Shown piece after piece: positions 32,685-41,757 of a DNA stretch of 64,000 nt. How positions within the stretch are numbered: position 1 is the first letter of the stretch; every line of letters begins with the position of its first letter. Made by a program: the position numbers and the translations under genes. The notes under the pieces are model-generated. The model was not told where the DNA came from. It worked only from the letters and a program-made list of their open reading frames with translations, and did no database searches. The DNA lies in contig NZ_QGTW01000015.1 of NCBI RefSeq assembly GCF_003182355.1, positions 62,001 to 126,000 on the forward strand, read 5' to 3'. This stretch comes from Cytobacillus oceanisediminis (lineage in GTDB: Bacteria; Bacillota; Bacilli; Bacillales; Cytobacillaceae).

Positions 32685-33647
32685 ATGATAAAAAGAACCT
32701 GCATTGTCACGCATGATCTTGAACAATCACAGCTTGACAAAATAAACGAAATCATCCCAGATTGGGAACTCTTCACAGGTAAAGATCCAGAGATCTGGCT
32801 GGATTACGTAAAGGAAGCAGAAGTAATTGCCGGCTGGAAAAAGGAGATTGGGGAATATATCCTGGAAGAAAACGCAAAACTCCGCTGGTTCCAATCCTGG
32901 AGTGCCGGAGTCGATTCCCTGCCTCTTGCAAAAATGGAATCTAAGGGCATCCAAATCACAAGCGCAAACGGCGTCCATGCCAACCCGATTTCGGAAACAA
33001 TATTTGCCCTTATGCTTGCACTGACCCGGAAAATCCATACATATGTAAAAAATCAGCAATCAAAAAAATGGCATCATTCCGGCATGAAGCTTGAAATTCA
33101 CAATAAAACCATCGGCATCATCGGTGTGGGTGCCATTGGCAAAGAGACTGCCAAGATCGCCAAAGCTTTTGGCATGAAGGTTCTTGGTGTTCGCAACTCC
33201 GGAAAACCGGAAGAATATGTAGATGAAATGTACACGTCCAGCCAGCTGAACGACGTACTTCCGCAATGTGATTATGTTGCCGTCACCTTGCCGCTTACAA
33301 AAGAAACAAGACAATTATTCGGGGCCGAACAATTCTCACTAATGAAGGATACTGCCTTTTTCATTAATATCGGACGCGGTGAAATTGTCGTGGAAAAAGA
33401 TCTGATTGCTGCACTGCAGAATGGCCAAATTGCCGGTGCAGGCCTTGATGTTTTTGAAAAAGAACCGCTGGGCGGGGATAGCCCGCTTTGGGAGCTTGAA
33501 AATGTAATCGTTACTCCTCATACGGCCGGGTCTACAGAGTTCTATAATCAGCGCGTTATCGAGGATATCCTTATCCCCAATTTAAAAAACTATGTAAAAG
33601 GAGAAAGACCAGCCATCAACCTGGTCGATTACCGAAAAGGTTATTAA
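32685..33647 (+). CDS. D-2-hydroxyacid dehydrogenase (NAD-dependent)
   Basis: The 320-aa product has the family's nucleotide loop (GIIGVGAIGKETAKIAKAFG), catalytic Arg in INIGRGEIV, Glu in FEKEPLGGDSPLW and His in VTPHTAG. It reduces 2-keto acids to D-2-hydroxy acids or the reverse, like YoaD or glyoxylate/hydroxypyruvate reductases; it lacks the ACT domain of SerA. The true start is ATG 32685 behind ACGGAGG; the frame is open further upstream. It diverges from malK. Substrate unknown. Confidence 0.88.
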   Translation: MIKRTCIVTHDLEQSQLDKINEIIPDWELFTGKDPEIWLDYVKEAEVIAGWKKEIGEYILEENAKLRWFQSWSAGVDSLPLAKMESKGIQITSANGVHANPISETIFALMLALTRKIHTYVKNQQSKKWHHSGMKLEIHNKTIGIIGVGAIGKETAKIAKAFGMKVLGVRNSGKPEEYVDEMYTSSQLNDVLPQCDYVAVTLPLTKETRQLFGAEQFSLMKDTAFFINIGRGEIVVEKDLIAALQNGQIAGAGLDVFEKEPLGGDSPLWELENVIVTPHTAGSTEFYNQRVIEDILIPNLKNYVKGERPAINLVDYRKGY

Positions 33648-33649
33648 CA

Positions 33650-33686
33650 GACAGGAGCCTTGCATGCTGCAAGGCCTTTTATTTTT
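33650..33686 (+). terminator. Terminator of the 2-hydroxyacid dehydrogenase gene
   Basis: GCCTTGCATGCTGCAAGGC hairpin followed by CTTTTATTTTTT. Confidence 0.8.
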
Positions 33687-34356
33687 TATATGTCACTATA
33701 TAAAACCCTTCCTTCTCTGACCACTCTGCACAGAAGACATCTTTAATATCGTTGTACCCTGCTTTCTTAATCGAGTCCTTTAGCCACTCGCCATCTTTTC
33801 CAGCGAGCCTTAGGCCAGAGTCCACAACTTCTCCTTCATCAATCAATAAAATGGAAGGGTCTATGTCTTCAGTATCCATCCCCATCATTTCAGGAGTAAC
33901 AGGATCTTCCTTTCGATACTTCATTACACTTAAGCCGCCATTTGTCTCAAGATAGGCATATTTTACTTCGTTCATGCTAAATATACCTCTTTGCCGCAGC
34001 ATTGTCCGCAGCTGTTCCATTTCAAGATGGTTCTTCTGCATTTCCCTCACATTCAGCTTCCCATCCTTAACAATGATCGATTCGCTTCCTTTTAGAATGG
34101 ATCTGAAAAAATTGTTCTTTTTGGCGAGGATTTCAATAATATATATGAGGCCAGCCCAAAGAACTGCAGAATAGGCGACTTGCAGCGGTGTCACTTTATT
34201 ATCATAGATCGTTTCCTCTACAATCCCTCCCAGAACAACAGCATATAAGAAATCAAATGGGGTAACCTGGGATAATTCTTTTTTCCCCAGAAGACGCGTT
34301 ACAGCTAACAATGATACTAATCCCACTACCATTTTAATTGTAATTGATAAATACAT
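33679..34356 (-). CDS. YetF-family (DUF421) membrane protein
   Basis: The 225-aa product has three N-terminal membrane helices and a cytoplasmic part with the DUF421 signature: VTPFDFLYAVVLGGIVEE in the membrane part, then KGSESIIVKDGKLN, MEQLRTMLRQRGIFSMNEVKYAYLETNGGLSV. B. subtilis has several paralogues (YetF, YdfR, YkjA, YrbG); some are linked to spore membranes and germination. ATG 34356 follows GAGGAGG. It has about 35 residues beyond the usual core, rich in acidic residues. Confidence 0.88.
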   Translation of the reverse strand: MYLSITIKMVVGLVSLLAVTRLLGKKELSQVTPFDFLYAVVLGGIVEETIYDNKVTPLQVAYSAVLWAGLIYIIEILAKKNNFFRSILKGSESIIVKDGKLNVREMQKNHLEMEQLRTMLRQRGIFSMNEVKYAYLETNGGLSVMKYRKEDPVTPEMMGMDTEDIDPSILLIDEGEVVDSGLRLAGKDGEWLKDSIKKAGYNDIKDVFCAEWSEKEGFYIVTYKK

Positions 34357-34439
34357 TAAAATTTCCTCCTCTCTCTATAGCCTCTCTATTCCCTTTTAAT
34401 AGCCTTGAATGCCTTTTTCACCCTTCCACTTTTTTGAAA

Positions 34440-34474
34440 AAGAAAAAGAAAAAGCAAAGGCAATGGCCCTTGCT
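34440..34474 (-). terminator. Terminator of EamA transporter gene
   Basis: AGCAAGGGCC / GCCTTTGCT stem, then TTTTTCTTTTT on the minus strand. Confidence 0.8.
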
Positions 34475-34479
34475 TTTAC

Positions 34480-35403
34480 TTAAATATGATGGCTATGACG
34501 TTTGCGCCTCTGCCTTATTACCAGCTCATCCAATGCTCCTGAACCAAATAAAACACCCGCGACAATCAGGACAAGTCCCAGCAAATGGTTCACAGTAATC
34601 ACTTCGCCAAGAATCAGCGCAGAGCCAGCTAAAGAGAAGAACGTGTTCAGATTCAGAAAAATACTGGCTTCTGCAGGTCCGATTTTACTGATGGCCGTGT
34701 TATAAACCATATGACCAACAGCGGTTGCCAGAACCGCAGATGCTGCAAATGCGGCCCACACATATGCTGGTGCTTCGGACATGCCCTTCAGCCCGCCAGG
34801 TTCCATGAAGCTCCCAAGTGCAAACAAAATCACTCCGCCAAATATCAGCATATAGCCGGTCAGCAGCCGCGGATCAAGTGTTTTCGAAGCCTTGCTGATA
34901 ACAATAAAGCTAAAGGCTTGTGACAGTATGGATAAAAACACGTAAAAATCACCCTGTGATAAGCTGGAGACCCCTTTTCCTCCTGAAAGTACGATGAACG
35001 TAACACCAGCACCCCCAAGCAGGAATCCAAGCACCTGGAGACCTGTAGGCTTATTTCGCAGTATGATAGTAGACAAAATCGCCGTCAGAAGCGGCCCTGC
35101 ACCTAAAATAAGCCCGCCATTTACTGCACTTGTCTGAGTCAGCCCTATTGCCAAAAGGAGATGATGGCTGACAACGCTGAGAAGGCCTCCGAACACAATA
35201 AATTTCATTTCCCTGAAACTCGGCTTTCTCACTTTTCCCATAGCGCCCAATATGATAAATACGCTTAGACCCGCAGCTAGTATCCGCAGGGAAGTAATCG
35301 TAACTGGCGGAAAATAGCTGACAAGAATTTTAATAATGCTAACATTCAATCCCCATGTGGCCATAATAAAAGTGAGAATAAAATAAGTTTGCAGGTTTTT
35401 CAC
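34480..35403 (-). CDS. EamA/DMT-family transporter
   Basis: The 307-aa product has ten hydrophobic helices in two EamA repeats (first: ATWGLNVSIIKILVSYFPPV; second: FVFLSILSQAFSFIVISK). Drug/metabolite transporters of this type export small metabolites or amino acids. I set the start at GTG 35403 (VKNLQTYF), with AAGAAGGA upstream; the extra N-terminal codons lack a helix. A single gene with a terminator. The substrate is unknown. Confidence 0.82.
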   Translation of the reverse strand: MKNLQTYFILTFIMATWGLNVSIIKILVSYFPPVTITSLRILAAGLSVFIILGAMGKVRKPSFREMKFIVFGGLLSVVSHHLLLAIGLTQTSAVNGGLILGAGPLLTAILSTIILRNKPTGLQVLGFLLGGAGVTFIVLSGGKGVSSLSQGDFYVFLSILSQAFSFIVISKASKTLDPRLLTGYMLIFGGVILFALGSFMEPGGLKGMSEAPAYVWAAFAASAVLATAVGHMVYNTAISKIGPAEASIFLNLNTFFSLAGSALILGEVITVNHLLGLVLIVAGVLFGSGALDELVIRQRRKRHSHHI

Positions 35404-35567
35404 AATCGATCCTTCTTTCCAAAAATCAACTTTTATAATGCCTTCCATTTTATCACAATTCGATTAAACTTTGGCCTTTTAAAGCTCCATAGAGATTATG
35501 TTAGTCTGCATGAAAAAATATCCGGAAGGATAAAATAACCATCAGCGATTGGCAGGGAGGGATCTTA

Positions 35568-35798
35568 TTGACACCCAAGCAGGAGAAATTTTTTCAGAAG
35601 CTCGTATCATTGCAAGAGGAACTCGCATCTCAGTCAATGGAGTATTGGAATCTGTACTCGCACCTTGGCACCTGGCAGTTTTGGACCGTAACTGTTTTGC
35701 TGGTGGGTCCCTTAATCCTTGTTTTTTTTAAAATTGATCGGGAACATATTTTTCAAATCGGCTTTTTCGGATTCGCTGTACATATTTTATTTGCCTAG
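35568..35798 (+). CDS. Truncated membrane protein (CBO0543-like), 76 aa
   Basis: TTG 35568 follows GGGAGGG. After a charged N-terminal helix comes a Trp-rich start of a membrane domain (YSHLGTWQFWTVTVLLVGPLILVFF) and KIDREHIFQIGFFGFAVHIL. This looks like the first third of the multi-helix CBO0543 family (normally about 160-180 aa), then stops. The stop falls where the reverse-strand hexulose-phosphate synthase remnant begins, so the gene was probably cut by the event that placed the sugar-acid island here. It may be non-functional. Confidence 0.5.
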   Translation: MTPKQEKFFQKLVSLQEELASQSMEYWNLYSHLGTWQFWTVTVLLVGPLILVFFKIDREHIFQIGFFGFAVHILFA

Positions 35799-35799
35799 T

Positions 35800-36255
35800 T
35801 TGTAAAGTGTAGAATCTGCTAGATTTCCTTGCTTCTTCATATCTTTTCCAATGTGGAGGCAGAATAATTCCCCACCTAAATGATAAATTTCTTTTACTCT
35901 TTCGGAATCTCTAACTCCCAATAAATCAATCAATCTTAACTTTTTTATGGTGGTTTTTGGTAGCCTTTAAAGCCTCTATTATTGTACTATTGTCTGAAAA
36001 GGCCATCACAGTAATAATGTCCGCCCCTGCATTCAATGCTTGCTCTGCTTCATGTTTACCAGCATCGCATGTTTTCATATCAGCAACGATCGTTTTTACA
36101 GGATAAGCAATTTTCATTTTCCTTACAATATTCATTCCATATTCTTTAATAACTCCCGTTCCAACTTCTATCCAATCGATATTCTCGTATGTTTCGTCTA
36201 CCAATTGGAAACATTCCTCCTCGGTAAGACGGTCAAGTGCCAACTGTATTTTCAC
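35800..36255 (-). pseudogene. hxlA: Frameshifted, truncated 3-hexulose-6-phosphate synthase
   Basis: GTG 36255 with AAGGAG upstream starts a good match to the N-terminal half of HPS (IQLALDRLTEEE, ADMKTCDAGKHEAEQALNAG, ADIITVMAFSDNSTI). The frame breaks near 35930 with a stop; the next frame goes on IDLLGVRDSERVKEIYHLGG and LFCLHIGKDMKKQG, then ends. The last third of the barrel is missing. HPS joins ribulose-5-phosphate and formaldehyde, or runs in reverse to make pentoses. Its partner PHI lies intact at 42790-43365, so this half of the pair was lost here. Confidence 0.85.
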
Positions 36256-36295
36256 TTCAATCTCCTTTTTGAAAAATTCTTATGGAATTAAAGAG

Positions 36296-36326
36296 CCACA
36301 GGATGTCCCCGTGGCCGATTTTTTTA
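36296..36326 (-). terminator. Hairpin between uxuB and the broken hxlA
   Basis: GGCCACGGGG / CCTGTGGC stem; on the minus strand only TCTTTAATT follows, so it may act as a weak terminator or RNA-stabilising stem. The plus strand has a long T run. Confidence 0.5.
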
Positions 36327-36329
36327 ATA

Positions 36330-37166
36330 TTAAACTCCTGAATATGCCATAAAACCCCCGTCAACTGGCACAGTAACACCTGTTACAAACCCTGAGTATT
36401 CCTCGTCAGCCAGCCACAGTAACACACCAAGCAAATCTTTTGGCTGTCCAAATCTTTTCATAGGTGTATGGGCTATAATCTTTTCGGATCTGGCCGTATA
36501 TGAACCTTCTTCATTTAATAGTAAATTGCGGTTCTGTGTAGTTAAAAAGAAACCTGGTGCAATTGCATTTACACGCAATCCAGTTTCTGCAAAGTGTACA
36601 GCCATCCACATTGTAAAGTTGTTGATTGCTGATTTAGCTGCACTATATGCAGGAACTTTAGTCATTGGTGAGTATGAACTCATTGATGATATGTTTATAA
36701 TAATTGGGGACTCTTGCTTTAACAATTCCTTACCAAACACTTGGCTAGCTAAAAATGTTCCTGTAAAATTACTGGCGAATACTTGAGAGAATCCTTTTTC
36801 ATCCATGTCAAAGAATGATTTTTCTTGAGATTCCCCATTATATGTTTCTACTGAGGTAATAGCATCTGGATGATTTCCGCCGGCTCCATTAATTAAAATA
36901 TCAACATGTCCGAAATTCTTAATCACTTCTTCCCTTGCCTTTTCCAAAGATTTGCGATCAAGAACATCGGCAGCAACCGCAATAGCTGTTCCACCAGCTT
37001 TTTCTATTTCTTCCGACACAGCGGCTCCCTTTTCTGCTGTTCGATTAAGGATTGCCACTTTTACCCTATGTCTTGAAAGCTCCCGAGCCATTTCAGAGCA
37101 TAATACTCCGCTTCCCCCTGTAATGACAGCTGTTTTTCCTTCTAAGTTTTCATGAATTGGAAACAT
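36330..37166 (-). CDS. uxuB: D-mannonate oxidoreductase / fructuronate reductase, SDR type
   Basis: The 278-aa short-chain dehydrogenase has the NAD(P) loop TGGSGVLCSEMARELS, the NGAGG strand, catalytic Ser (SSMSSYSP) and YSAAKSA (Tyr/Lys). The long insert (NHPDAITSVETYNGESQEKS) is typical of the SDR fructuronate reductases (B. subtilis UxuB/YjmF), which interconvert D-fructuronate and D-mannonate. ATG 37166 shares one base with the uxuA stop (TAATG), so the two are translationally coupled. Confidence 0.88.
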   Translation of the reverse strand: MFPIHENLEGKTAVITGGSGVLCSEMARELSRHRVKVAILNRTAEKGAAVSEEIEKAGGTAIAVAADVLDRKSLEKAREEVIKNFGHVDILINGAGGNHPDAITSVETYNGESQEKSFFDMDEKGFSQVFASNFTGTFLASQVFGKELLKQESPIIINISSMSSYSPMTKVPAYSAAKSAINNFTMWMAVHFAETGLRVNAIAPGFFLTTQNRNLLLNEEGSYTARSEKIIAHTPMKRFGQPKDLLGVLLWLADEEYSGFVTGVTVPVDGGFMAYSGV

Positions 37167-38239
37167 TAACATTCTCCTTGTTTATTAGATTGATAGGCAT
37201 CCCATAATCCGTGAAGATACATGATCCCAAGAGCCCGGTCATATAATCCGTATCCCGGCCTGCAGTCTTCACCCCAAAGATGCCGACCGTGGTCAGGACG
37301 TACGTAACCCTCAAATTGAACCTCGGATAACTCTTTGACGACCCCTTTAATATTGATTGAACCATCTGCTGTTAAATGAGAAGTTTCAATGAAATCACCA
37401 TTTCCAAAAATCTTCACATTTCGGATATGTGCAAATGGTGATCTTTCTGCAAATTTGCTTGCCAGGTCAACCATATCATTTTGCGGATTAGCTCCTAATG
37501 AACCCGTACAAAATGTAATGCCGTTGGTAGGAGAATCAGAAATAGAAAGGAGTTTCTGCAGACTCTCTTCTCCCGTCATGATTCGCGGTAAGCCAAAAAT
37601 GGACCAAGGCGGATCATCCGGATGGATAGCCATCTTGATGCCGGCTTCTTCTGCCACTGGCAGAATTTCCTGTAAGAAATAGCGCAGATTGTCCCATAAG
37701 TCCTCTGCACTTACATCCTTATACGCTGCAAATAACTCTTTAATCCGGGACATTTTCTCGGGCTCCCAGCCAGGAAGAGTCAGATCAGAAGCCTCTGAAA
37801 CCGTTTTTATTAATTCTTGCGGATCAAGATTTTCCACCTTATTCTTTTCATAGAATAATGCCGTTGAGCCATCTGGCAGTGCGCGGTATAAGTCGGTTCG
37901 CGTCCAATCAAAGATAGGCATGAAATTATAGCAAATAACCTTAACCCCAAATGCCCCCAGATTACGAATCGTTTCCTTATAATTACCTATATATAAGTCA
38001 CGTTCATGATTTCCCAATTTGATAGATTCATGTATATTAACACTCTCTACCACATCTGCATGAAATCCAGAGGACTTTATATACTCAACTTCAGACTTAA
38101 TTTCGTCTTTTTCCCAAATCTCCCCGACTGGTTTTCGGTGAAGAGCCCATACGATTCCTTTTACACCAGGAATCTGTTTCACTTGTTCAAGTGTAACAGT
38201 ATCATTACCTCTTCCATACCAGCGAAAGGTCATATTCAT
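37166..38239 (-). CDS. uxuA: D-mannonate dehydratase
   Basis: The 357-aa TIM-barrel product carries family blocks MTFRWYGRGNDTVTLEQVKQ, VICYNFMPIFDWTRTDL, MAIHPDDPPWSIFGLPRI, ITFCTGSLGANPQND and YVRPDHGRHLWGE, holding the metal ligands (His, Cys, His, Asp). It dehydrates D-mannonate to 2-keto-3-deoxygluconate (KDG). The gene overlaps kdgA by four bases (ATGA) and uxuB by one. Full length compared with E. coli and Bacillus enzymes. Confidence 0.95.
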   Translation of the reverse strand: MNMTFRWYGRGNDTVTLEQVKQIPGVKGIVWALHRKPVGEIWEKDEIKSEVEYIKSSGFHADVVESVNIHESIKLGNHERDLYIGNYKETIRNLGAFGVKVICYNFMPIFDWTRTDLYRALPDGSTALFYEKNKVENLDPQELIKTVSEASDLTLPGWEPEKMSRIKELFAAYKDVSAEDLWDNLRYFLQEILPVAEEAGIKMAIHPDDPPWSIFGLPRIMTGEESLQKLLSISDSPTNGITFCTGSLGANPQNDMVDLASKFAERSPFAHIRNVKIFGNGDFIETSHLTADGSINIKGVVKELSEVQFEGYVRPDHGRHLWGEDCRPGYGLYDRALGIMYLHGLWDAYQSNKQGEC

Positions 38240-38871
38240 ATTCCCTTGCCTCCATTAACCGCTTCGACGTATTTTTCACAAAGTACTTTTACAGATTCTT
38301 TACCGCCAGCTCTGTATGCCTTATTTAAATCACTTCCAATGCCGGCTGCGACCGCACCAGCTTCAATCCATGCTCGAATATTTTCTGAATTTACCCCTCC
38401 AGTGGGCATGATGCGCACATGAGGCAAGGGGCCATTGACTGCGCCAATAAATGACGGATCAAAACGATTTGCCGGGAACAATTTTACAATGTCACAGCCA
38501 TATTCGAGAGCTGACATTATTTCAGTAATCGTCATGCATCCAGGCAGATATGGAATGCTGTAGCGATTGCAAAGCAAGGCAATATCTTTATTAAAATGCG
38601 GACTTACAATAAATTCGGCACCATTTAAAATGGCATGACGGGCTGTTTCCGGATCCAGCACTGTCCCTGCACCGATTACACTATCCGATCCTCTTAAAGA
38701 CTGAAACACTTTTTCCGCTTCAGGTGTAGTATAAGTCACTTCGATTGCACGAAATCCGCCAGCCACAGCTGCTTCAGAAATATCAATCGCTTCATCAGGT
38801 GTTTTTCCGCGGACAACTGCAACCACTTTCGATTTCACTATTTGGTTAAGCTTATCTATTTTTAAGTTCAT
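38236..38871 (-). CDS. kdgA: KDPG aldolase (2-keto-3-deoxy-6-phosphogluconate aldolase)
   Basis: The 211-aa product has the Eda/KdgA motifs: VVAVVRGKTPDEAI (catalytic Glu is replaced by the KTPDE context), FRAIEVTYTTP, IGAGTVLDPETA, LPGCMTITEI and the Schiff-base Lys in CDIVKLFPANRF, plus RIMPTGGVN. It splits KDPG to pyruvate and glyceraldehyde-3-phosphate, the last step of this island's pathway. ATG 38871 follows AAGGGGAG; it overlaps uxuA by four bases. Confidence 0.93.
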   Translation of the reverse strand: MNLKIDKLNQIVKSKVVAVVRGKTPDEAIDISEAAVAGGFRAIEVTYTTPEAEKVFQSLRGSDSVIGAGTVLDPETARHAILNGAEFIVSPHFNKDIALLCNRYSIPYLPGCMTITEIMSALEYGCDIVKLFPANRFDPSFIGAVNGPLPHVRIMPTGGVNSENIRAWIEAGAVAAGIGSDLNKAYRAGGKESVKVLCEKYVEAVNGGKGI

Positions 38872-38882
38872 CTAATCTCCCC

Positions 38883-39902
38883 TTAATCGAAAACAATGAC
38901 TGCTTTACGAACTTGTTCCGGATTTTTCTCTACATATTGGAATGCTTCCTGAACTTTACTAATCGAGAACTGATGGGTGATAAAACCGTTTGATTGAAGC
39001 TTTCCTTCATTCAGCAAAGAAACAACCTTTTCAAATTGGTTTGTCTGAAGCCGCGAACCGACAATGGTTACTTCCTTTTTAGTGATTGGAAGCTGCGGAA
39101 TGGAAGATGGCCGTTCATCAAATCCCAGCACAACTACCGTGCCTGCCGGCGAAACAAGGTTAACCCCCATCTCAACGGTAGAAGGCAGACATACCGCATC
39201 GATGACAACATTGGGCCCTTCGCCATCTGTTAATTCCAATATCCGATCTTCCACTGATTCTTCCGATGCATGAATGACTTCATCAGCTCCATTTTCCTTT
39301 GCAAATGCTAGGCGCTCTTGCTTCAAATCACTGATAATTACTCTTGCTCCCTGCAGCTTCGCCATTTTTAAAATGCATATGCCGATCGGTCCGCTTCCCT
39401 GGATAAATACAGTATCTCCTTTTTCAACGGCCCCGCGCCACACAGCCTGAGCTCCGATAGTATAGGGTTCAGCCAATACGGCTTCATCCCATTCTAAAGA
39501 TGAATTCACAACATGAAGCTGTTTTTCAGGCAGGACAAAGAATTCCCGTAAGCCTCCATCTTCATGAACACCAAAAACAGATAAAGACTTACATACATTC
39601 GGACGTCCTTTTCGGCATGCATAGCACTCTCGGCAATAGCGGATTGGCTCCACTACAACATGGTCACCCGGCTTAATTCCTGAAACATTTGACCCCACTT
39701 CAATGACTTCACCTGCTACTTCATGGCCAACAATTCTCGGATAGGTGGCAAGTGGATTTGTACCATGGTAAATATGCATATCAGAACCGCATATTCCCAT
39801 CCTTTTAACTTTCACCAGAACTTCATCCGGACTGCTGATAGCTGGTTTTTCTATCTCTATGACTTCCATTTCCATTGCTCTTGGAATTTGAACTGCTTTC
39901 AT
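38883..39902 (-). CDS. Zinc-dependent sugar-acid dehydrogenase (L-gulonate/L-galactonate 5-dehydrogenase-like)
   Basis: The 339-aa MDR-family product has the catalytic zinc site (GICGSDMHIYHG, GHEVAGEVIEVG), the four-cysteine structural zinc loop (CRECYACRKGRPNVC) and a Rossmann domain (IQGSGPIGICILKMAKLQGA). Relatives in the same setting are RspB and LgoD, which oxidise L-gulonate to D-fructuronate or L-galactonate to D-tagaturonate. Since UxuB and UxuA follow, an entry step producing fructuronate makes sense, but the substrate is inferred from context. ATG 39902 follows AGGGGGC. Confidence 0.8.
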   Translation of the reverse strand: MKAVQIPRAMEMEVIEIEKPAISSPDEVLVKVKRMGICGSDMHIYHGTNPLATYPRIVGHEVAGEVIEVGSNVSGIKPGDHVVVEPIRYCRECYACRKGRPNVCKSLSVFGVHEDGGLREFFVLPEKQLHVVNSSLEWDEAVLAEPYTIGAQAVWRGAVEKGDTVFIQGSGPIGICILKMAKLQGARVIISDLKQERLAFAKENGADEVIHASEESVEDRILELTDGEGPNVVIDAVCLPSTVEMGVNLVSPAGTVVVLGFDERPSSIPQLPITKKEVTIVGSRLQTNQFEKVVSLLNEGKLQSNGFITHQFSISKVQEAFQYVEKNPEQVRKAVIVFD

Positions 39903-39913
39903 TTTTCTGCCCC

Positions 39914-41185
39914 CTATTCAAATAAACTTGGAAGAAACAGTGAGATTTGCGGCACAAAAGCCACAAGCATTAAGACAGCCAGACTGACACCTAAGAACGG
40001 CAGTAATTCTTTTGCTGTTTTTCCAATTGAGATTTTACCAATTTGTGATGCTACGAATAGGCATACACCCACCGGAGGAGTTACAAGGCCAATAACAAGG
40101 TTCAGTACCATCATGACTCCAAATTGCACCGGATCCATACCGATAGATGCCGCTACCGGCAATAACACCGGGAATAATATGACTAGAGCAGCGATCGTTT
40201 CCATGAACGTTCCAACAAACAATAACAGCAAGTTAATCAATAAAATAACGACAATTGGGTTTGATGATATCCCAAGAATTGTATCTGCAACCATTTGAGG
40301 AATTTGCTCACTTACCATTATCCAGCCAAATAGGTTGGCAAATCCTACGAGAAGCATGATAGAAGCAGTACCTGTCATGGAAGAAAGCATAATTTCCGGG
40401 ATTTTTTTAATCGGAAGTTCTTTATAAACGAAAATCCCAATGACAAAGGCATACAATACCGCAATGACAGAAGCTTCAGTCGGTGTGAAGTAGCCTCCAA
40501 GAATTCCATACAAAATAATGACTGTCATAAATAGTGCCCAGAATGCCCCAGTAAAGCTTTTCCATATTTCCTTTAAAGACTTTCTTTCACCTTTGGGATA
40601 ATTTCTCTTAACTGAAATGATATAGGTGGGTATCATTAAACCAACGCCAAGTAATAAACCTGGAAGAGCACCAGCCAAAAACAAGTCACCAATTGATACC
40701 GACGCAAGTGTTCCGACGATAATCATTGGAAGAGACGGAGGAATAATAGGGCCAACCGTTGATGAAGATGCCGTTACAGCAGCAGAGAAACCTGCTCCGT
40801 ACCCTTCTTTTTTCATCGCAGGAATGAGAATAGCTCCTATACTGGCTGTATCTGCCAATGCTGTACCTGAAATACCTGCGAACCCCATCGAAGAGCCTAC
40901 ATTTGCTAAGCCAAGACCCCCGCGGATATGCCCAAAGCAATTATTTGCAAACTGAATGATGCGATCTGTAATACCCCCCGCGTTCATTAAGTTTCCTGCA
41001 AGAATAAATCCAGGAATACAAAGCAAAACGAAGGAGTTTAGCCCTCCAAACATTTTTTGGGGAATGATATTTAACGGAATATCAGCCAAAATCAAATAAA
41101 ATAGCGAAGACAGGCCAAGACTGAACGCAACTGGCACGCCCAGGAATATTAAAATTATGAAAGAGAAAAAGAGAATGGCTGCCAT
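39914..41185 (-). CDS. dctM: TRAP transporter large permease (DctM)
   Basis: The 423-aa protein with about 12 hydrophobic segments has DctM hallmarks: FLGVPVAFSLGLSSLFYL, FVLLCIPGFILAGNLMNAGG, TVGPIIPPSLPMIIVG and LFVGTFMETIAALVILFPVLLP. It forms the Na+-driven channel part of a TRAP uptake system. ATG 41185 overlaps the dctQ stop by one base (TGATG) and has GGAG seven bases upstream. Together with DctQ and DctP it should import the sugar acid of this operon. Confidence 0.93.
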   Translation of the reverse strand: MAAILFFSFIILIFLGVPVAFSLGLSSLFYLILADIPLNIIPQKMFGGLNSFVLLCIPGFILAGNLMNAGGITDRIIQFANNCFGHIRGGLGLANVGSSMGFAGISGTALADTASIGAILIPAMKKEGYGAGFSAAVTASSSTVGPIIPPSLPMIIVGTLASVSIGDLFLAGALPGLLLGVGLMIPTYIISVKRNYPKGERKSLKEIWKSFTGAFWALFMTVIILYGILGGYFTPTEASVIAVLYAFVIGIFVYKELPIKKIPEIMLSSMTGTASIMLLVGFANLFGWIMVSEQIPQMVADTILGISSNPIVVILLINLLLLFVGTFMETIAALVILFPVLLPVAASIGMDPVQFGVMMVLNLVIGLVTPPVGVCLFVASQIGKISIGKTAKELLPFLGVSLAVLMLVAFVPQISLFLPSLFE

Positions 41186-41679
41186 CAAAGTTCTCCACCG
41201 CCCATTTGTGAATTAAAATCCTCTTCATTTCGAATCAGTCTAATGATTTTTACGATTGAATACAGCAATAAAAACAAACTCATAATCAAAATTGCAGCAT
41301 GAATTGCCGACATTTGGAATGGCATGGTGGCGGAAGTCTGAGTTTTTCCCAGCTGTATAAAGAACCACCCTTCCTTCACTAATACTGCGCTCAAAGCAAA
41401 AATCAGTATGTAGATGCCGATTTCATAAAAGCGGCGAAAGCCATGTGACATCCTGGTGAGGATTATGTCAACATTTATGAACTCGCCTCTTAATAATGCA
41501 AGCGGTGCCCCAAAACAAATGGCATATATAAACAAATAACGTGTAAGCTCTTCCGTCCAGATCGCTGTATACGGAAGATAACGAGACATGATTTGAATGG
41601 TAACCACAATAATAACCCCAGAAAAACTAAAAACGGTCAAAAAGGCTAATAAGCGGTCAAGCCAAATTCGGATTTTCAT
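41185..41679 (-). CDS. dctQ: TRAP transporter small permease (DctQ)
   Basis: The 164-aa product has four membrane helices and the DctQ segment YTAIWTEELTRYLFIYAICFG with the conserved Trp-Thr-Glu-Glu motif. It is the small scaffold subunit that pairs with DctM. I place the start at ATG 41679 behind AAGGGAAGG. A stem-loop lies between it and dctP. Confidence 0.9.
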   Translation of the reverse strand: MKIRIWLDRLLAFLTVFSFSGVIIVVTIQIMSRYLPYTAIWTEELTRYLFIYAICFGAPLALLRGEFINVDIILTRMSHGFRRFYEIGIYILIFALSAVLVKEGWFFIQLGKTQTSATMPFQMSAIHAAILIMSLFLLLYSIVKIIRLIRNEEDFNSQMGGGEL

Positions 41680-41701
41680 CGTTTCATTCCTTCCCTTAAT
41701 T

Positions 41702-41737
41702 AAAGGCACTGCTGGCAGAATCTTCAGCGGTGCCTTT
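41702..41737 (-). promoter_or_regulatory. Stem-loop between dctP and dctQ
   Basis: AAAGGCAC pairs with GTGCCTTT around an inner imperfect stem (GCTG / CAGC). No strong T run follows, so it may protect the dctP mRNA end or partly stop transcription so that binding protein is made in excess. Confidence 0.55.
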
Positions 41738-41757
41738 AATTTGATCCAATTAAACTA

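Noticed and set aside
35568..35798. Toxin-like or phage holin-like small membrane protein
   Set aside because: The helix layout fits the first part of a larger CBO0543-type protein that was cut off better than a holin.
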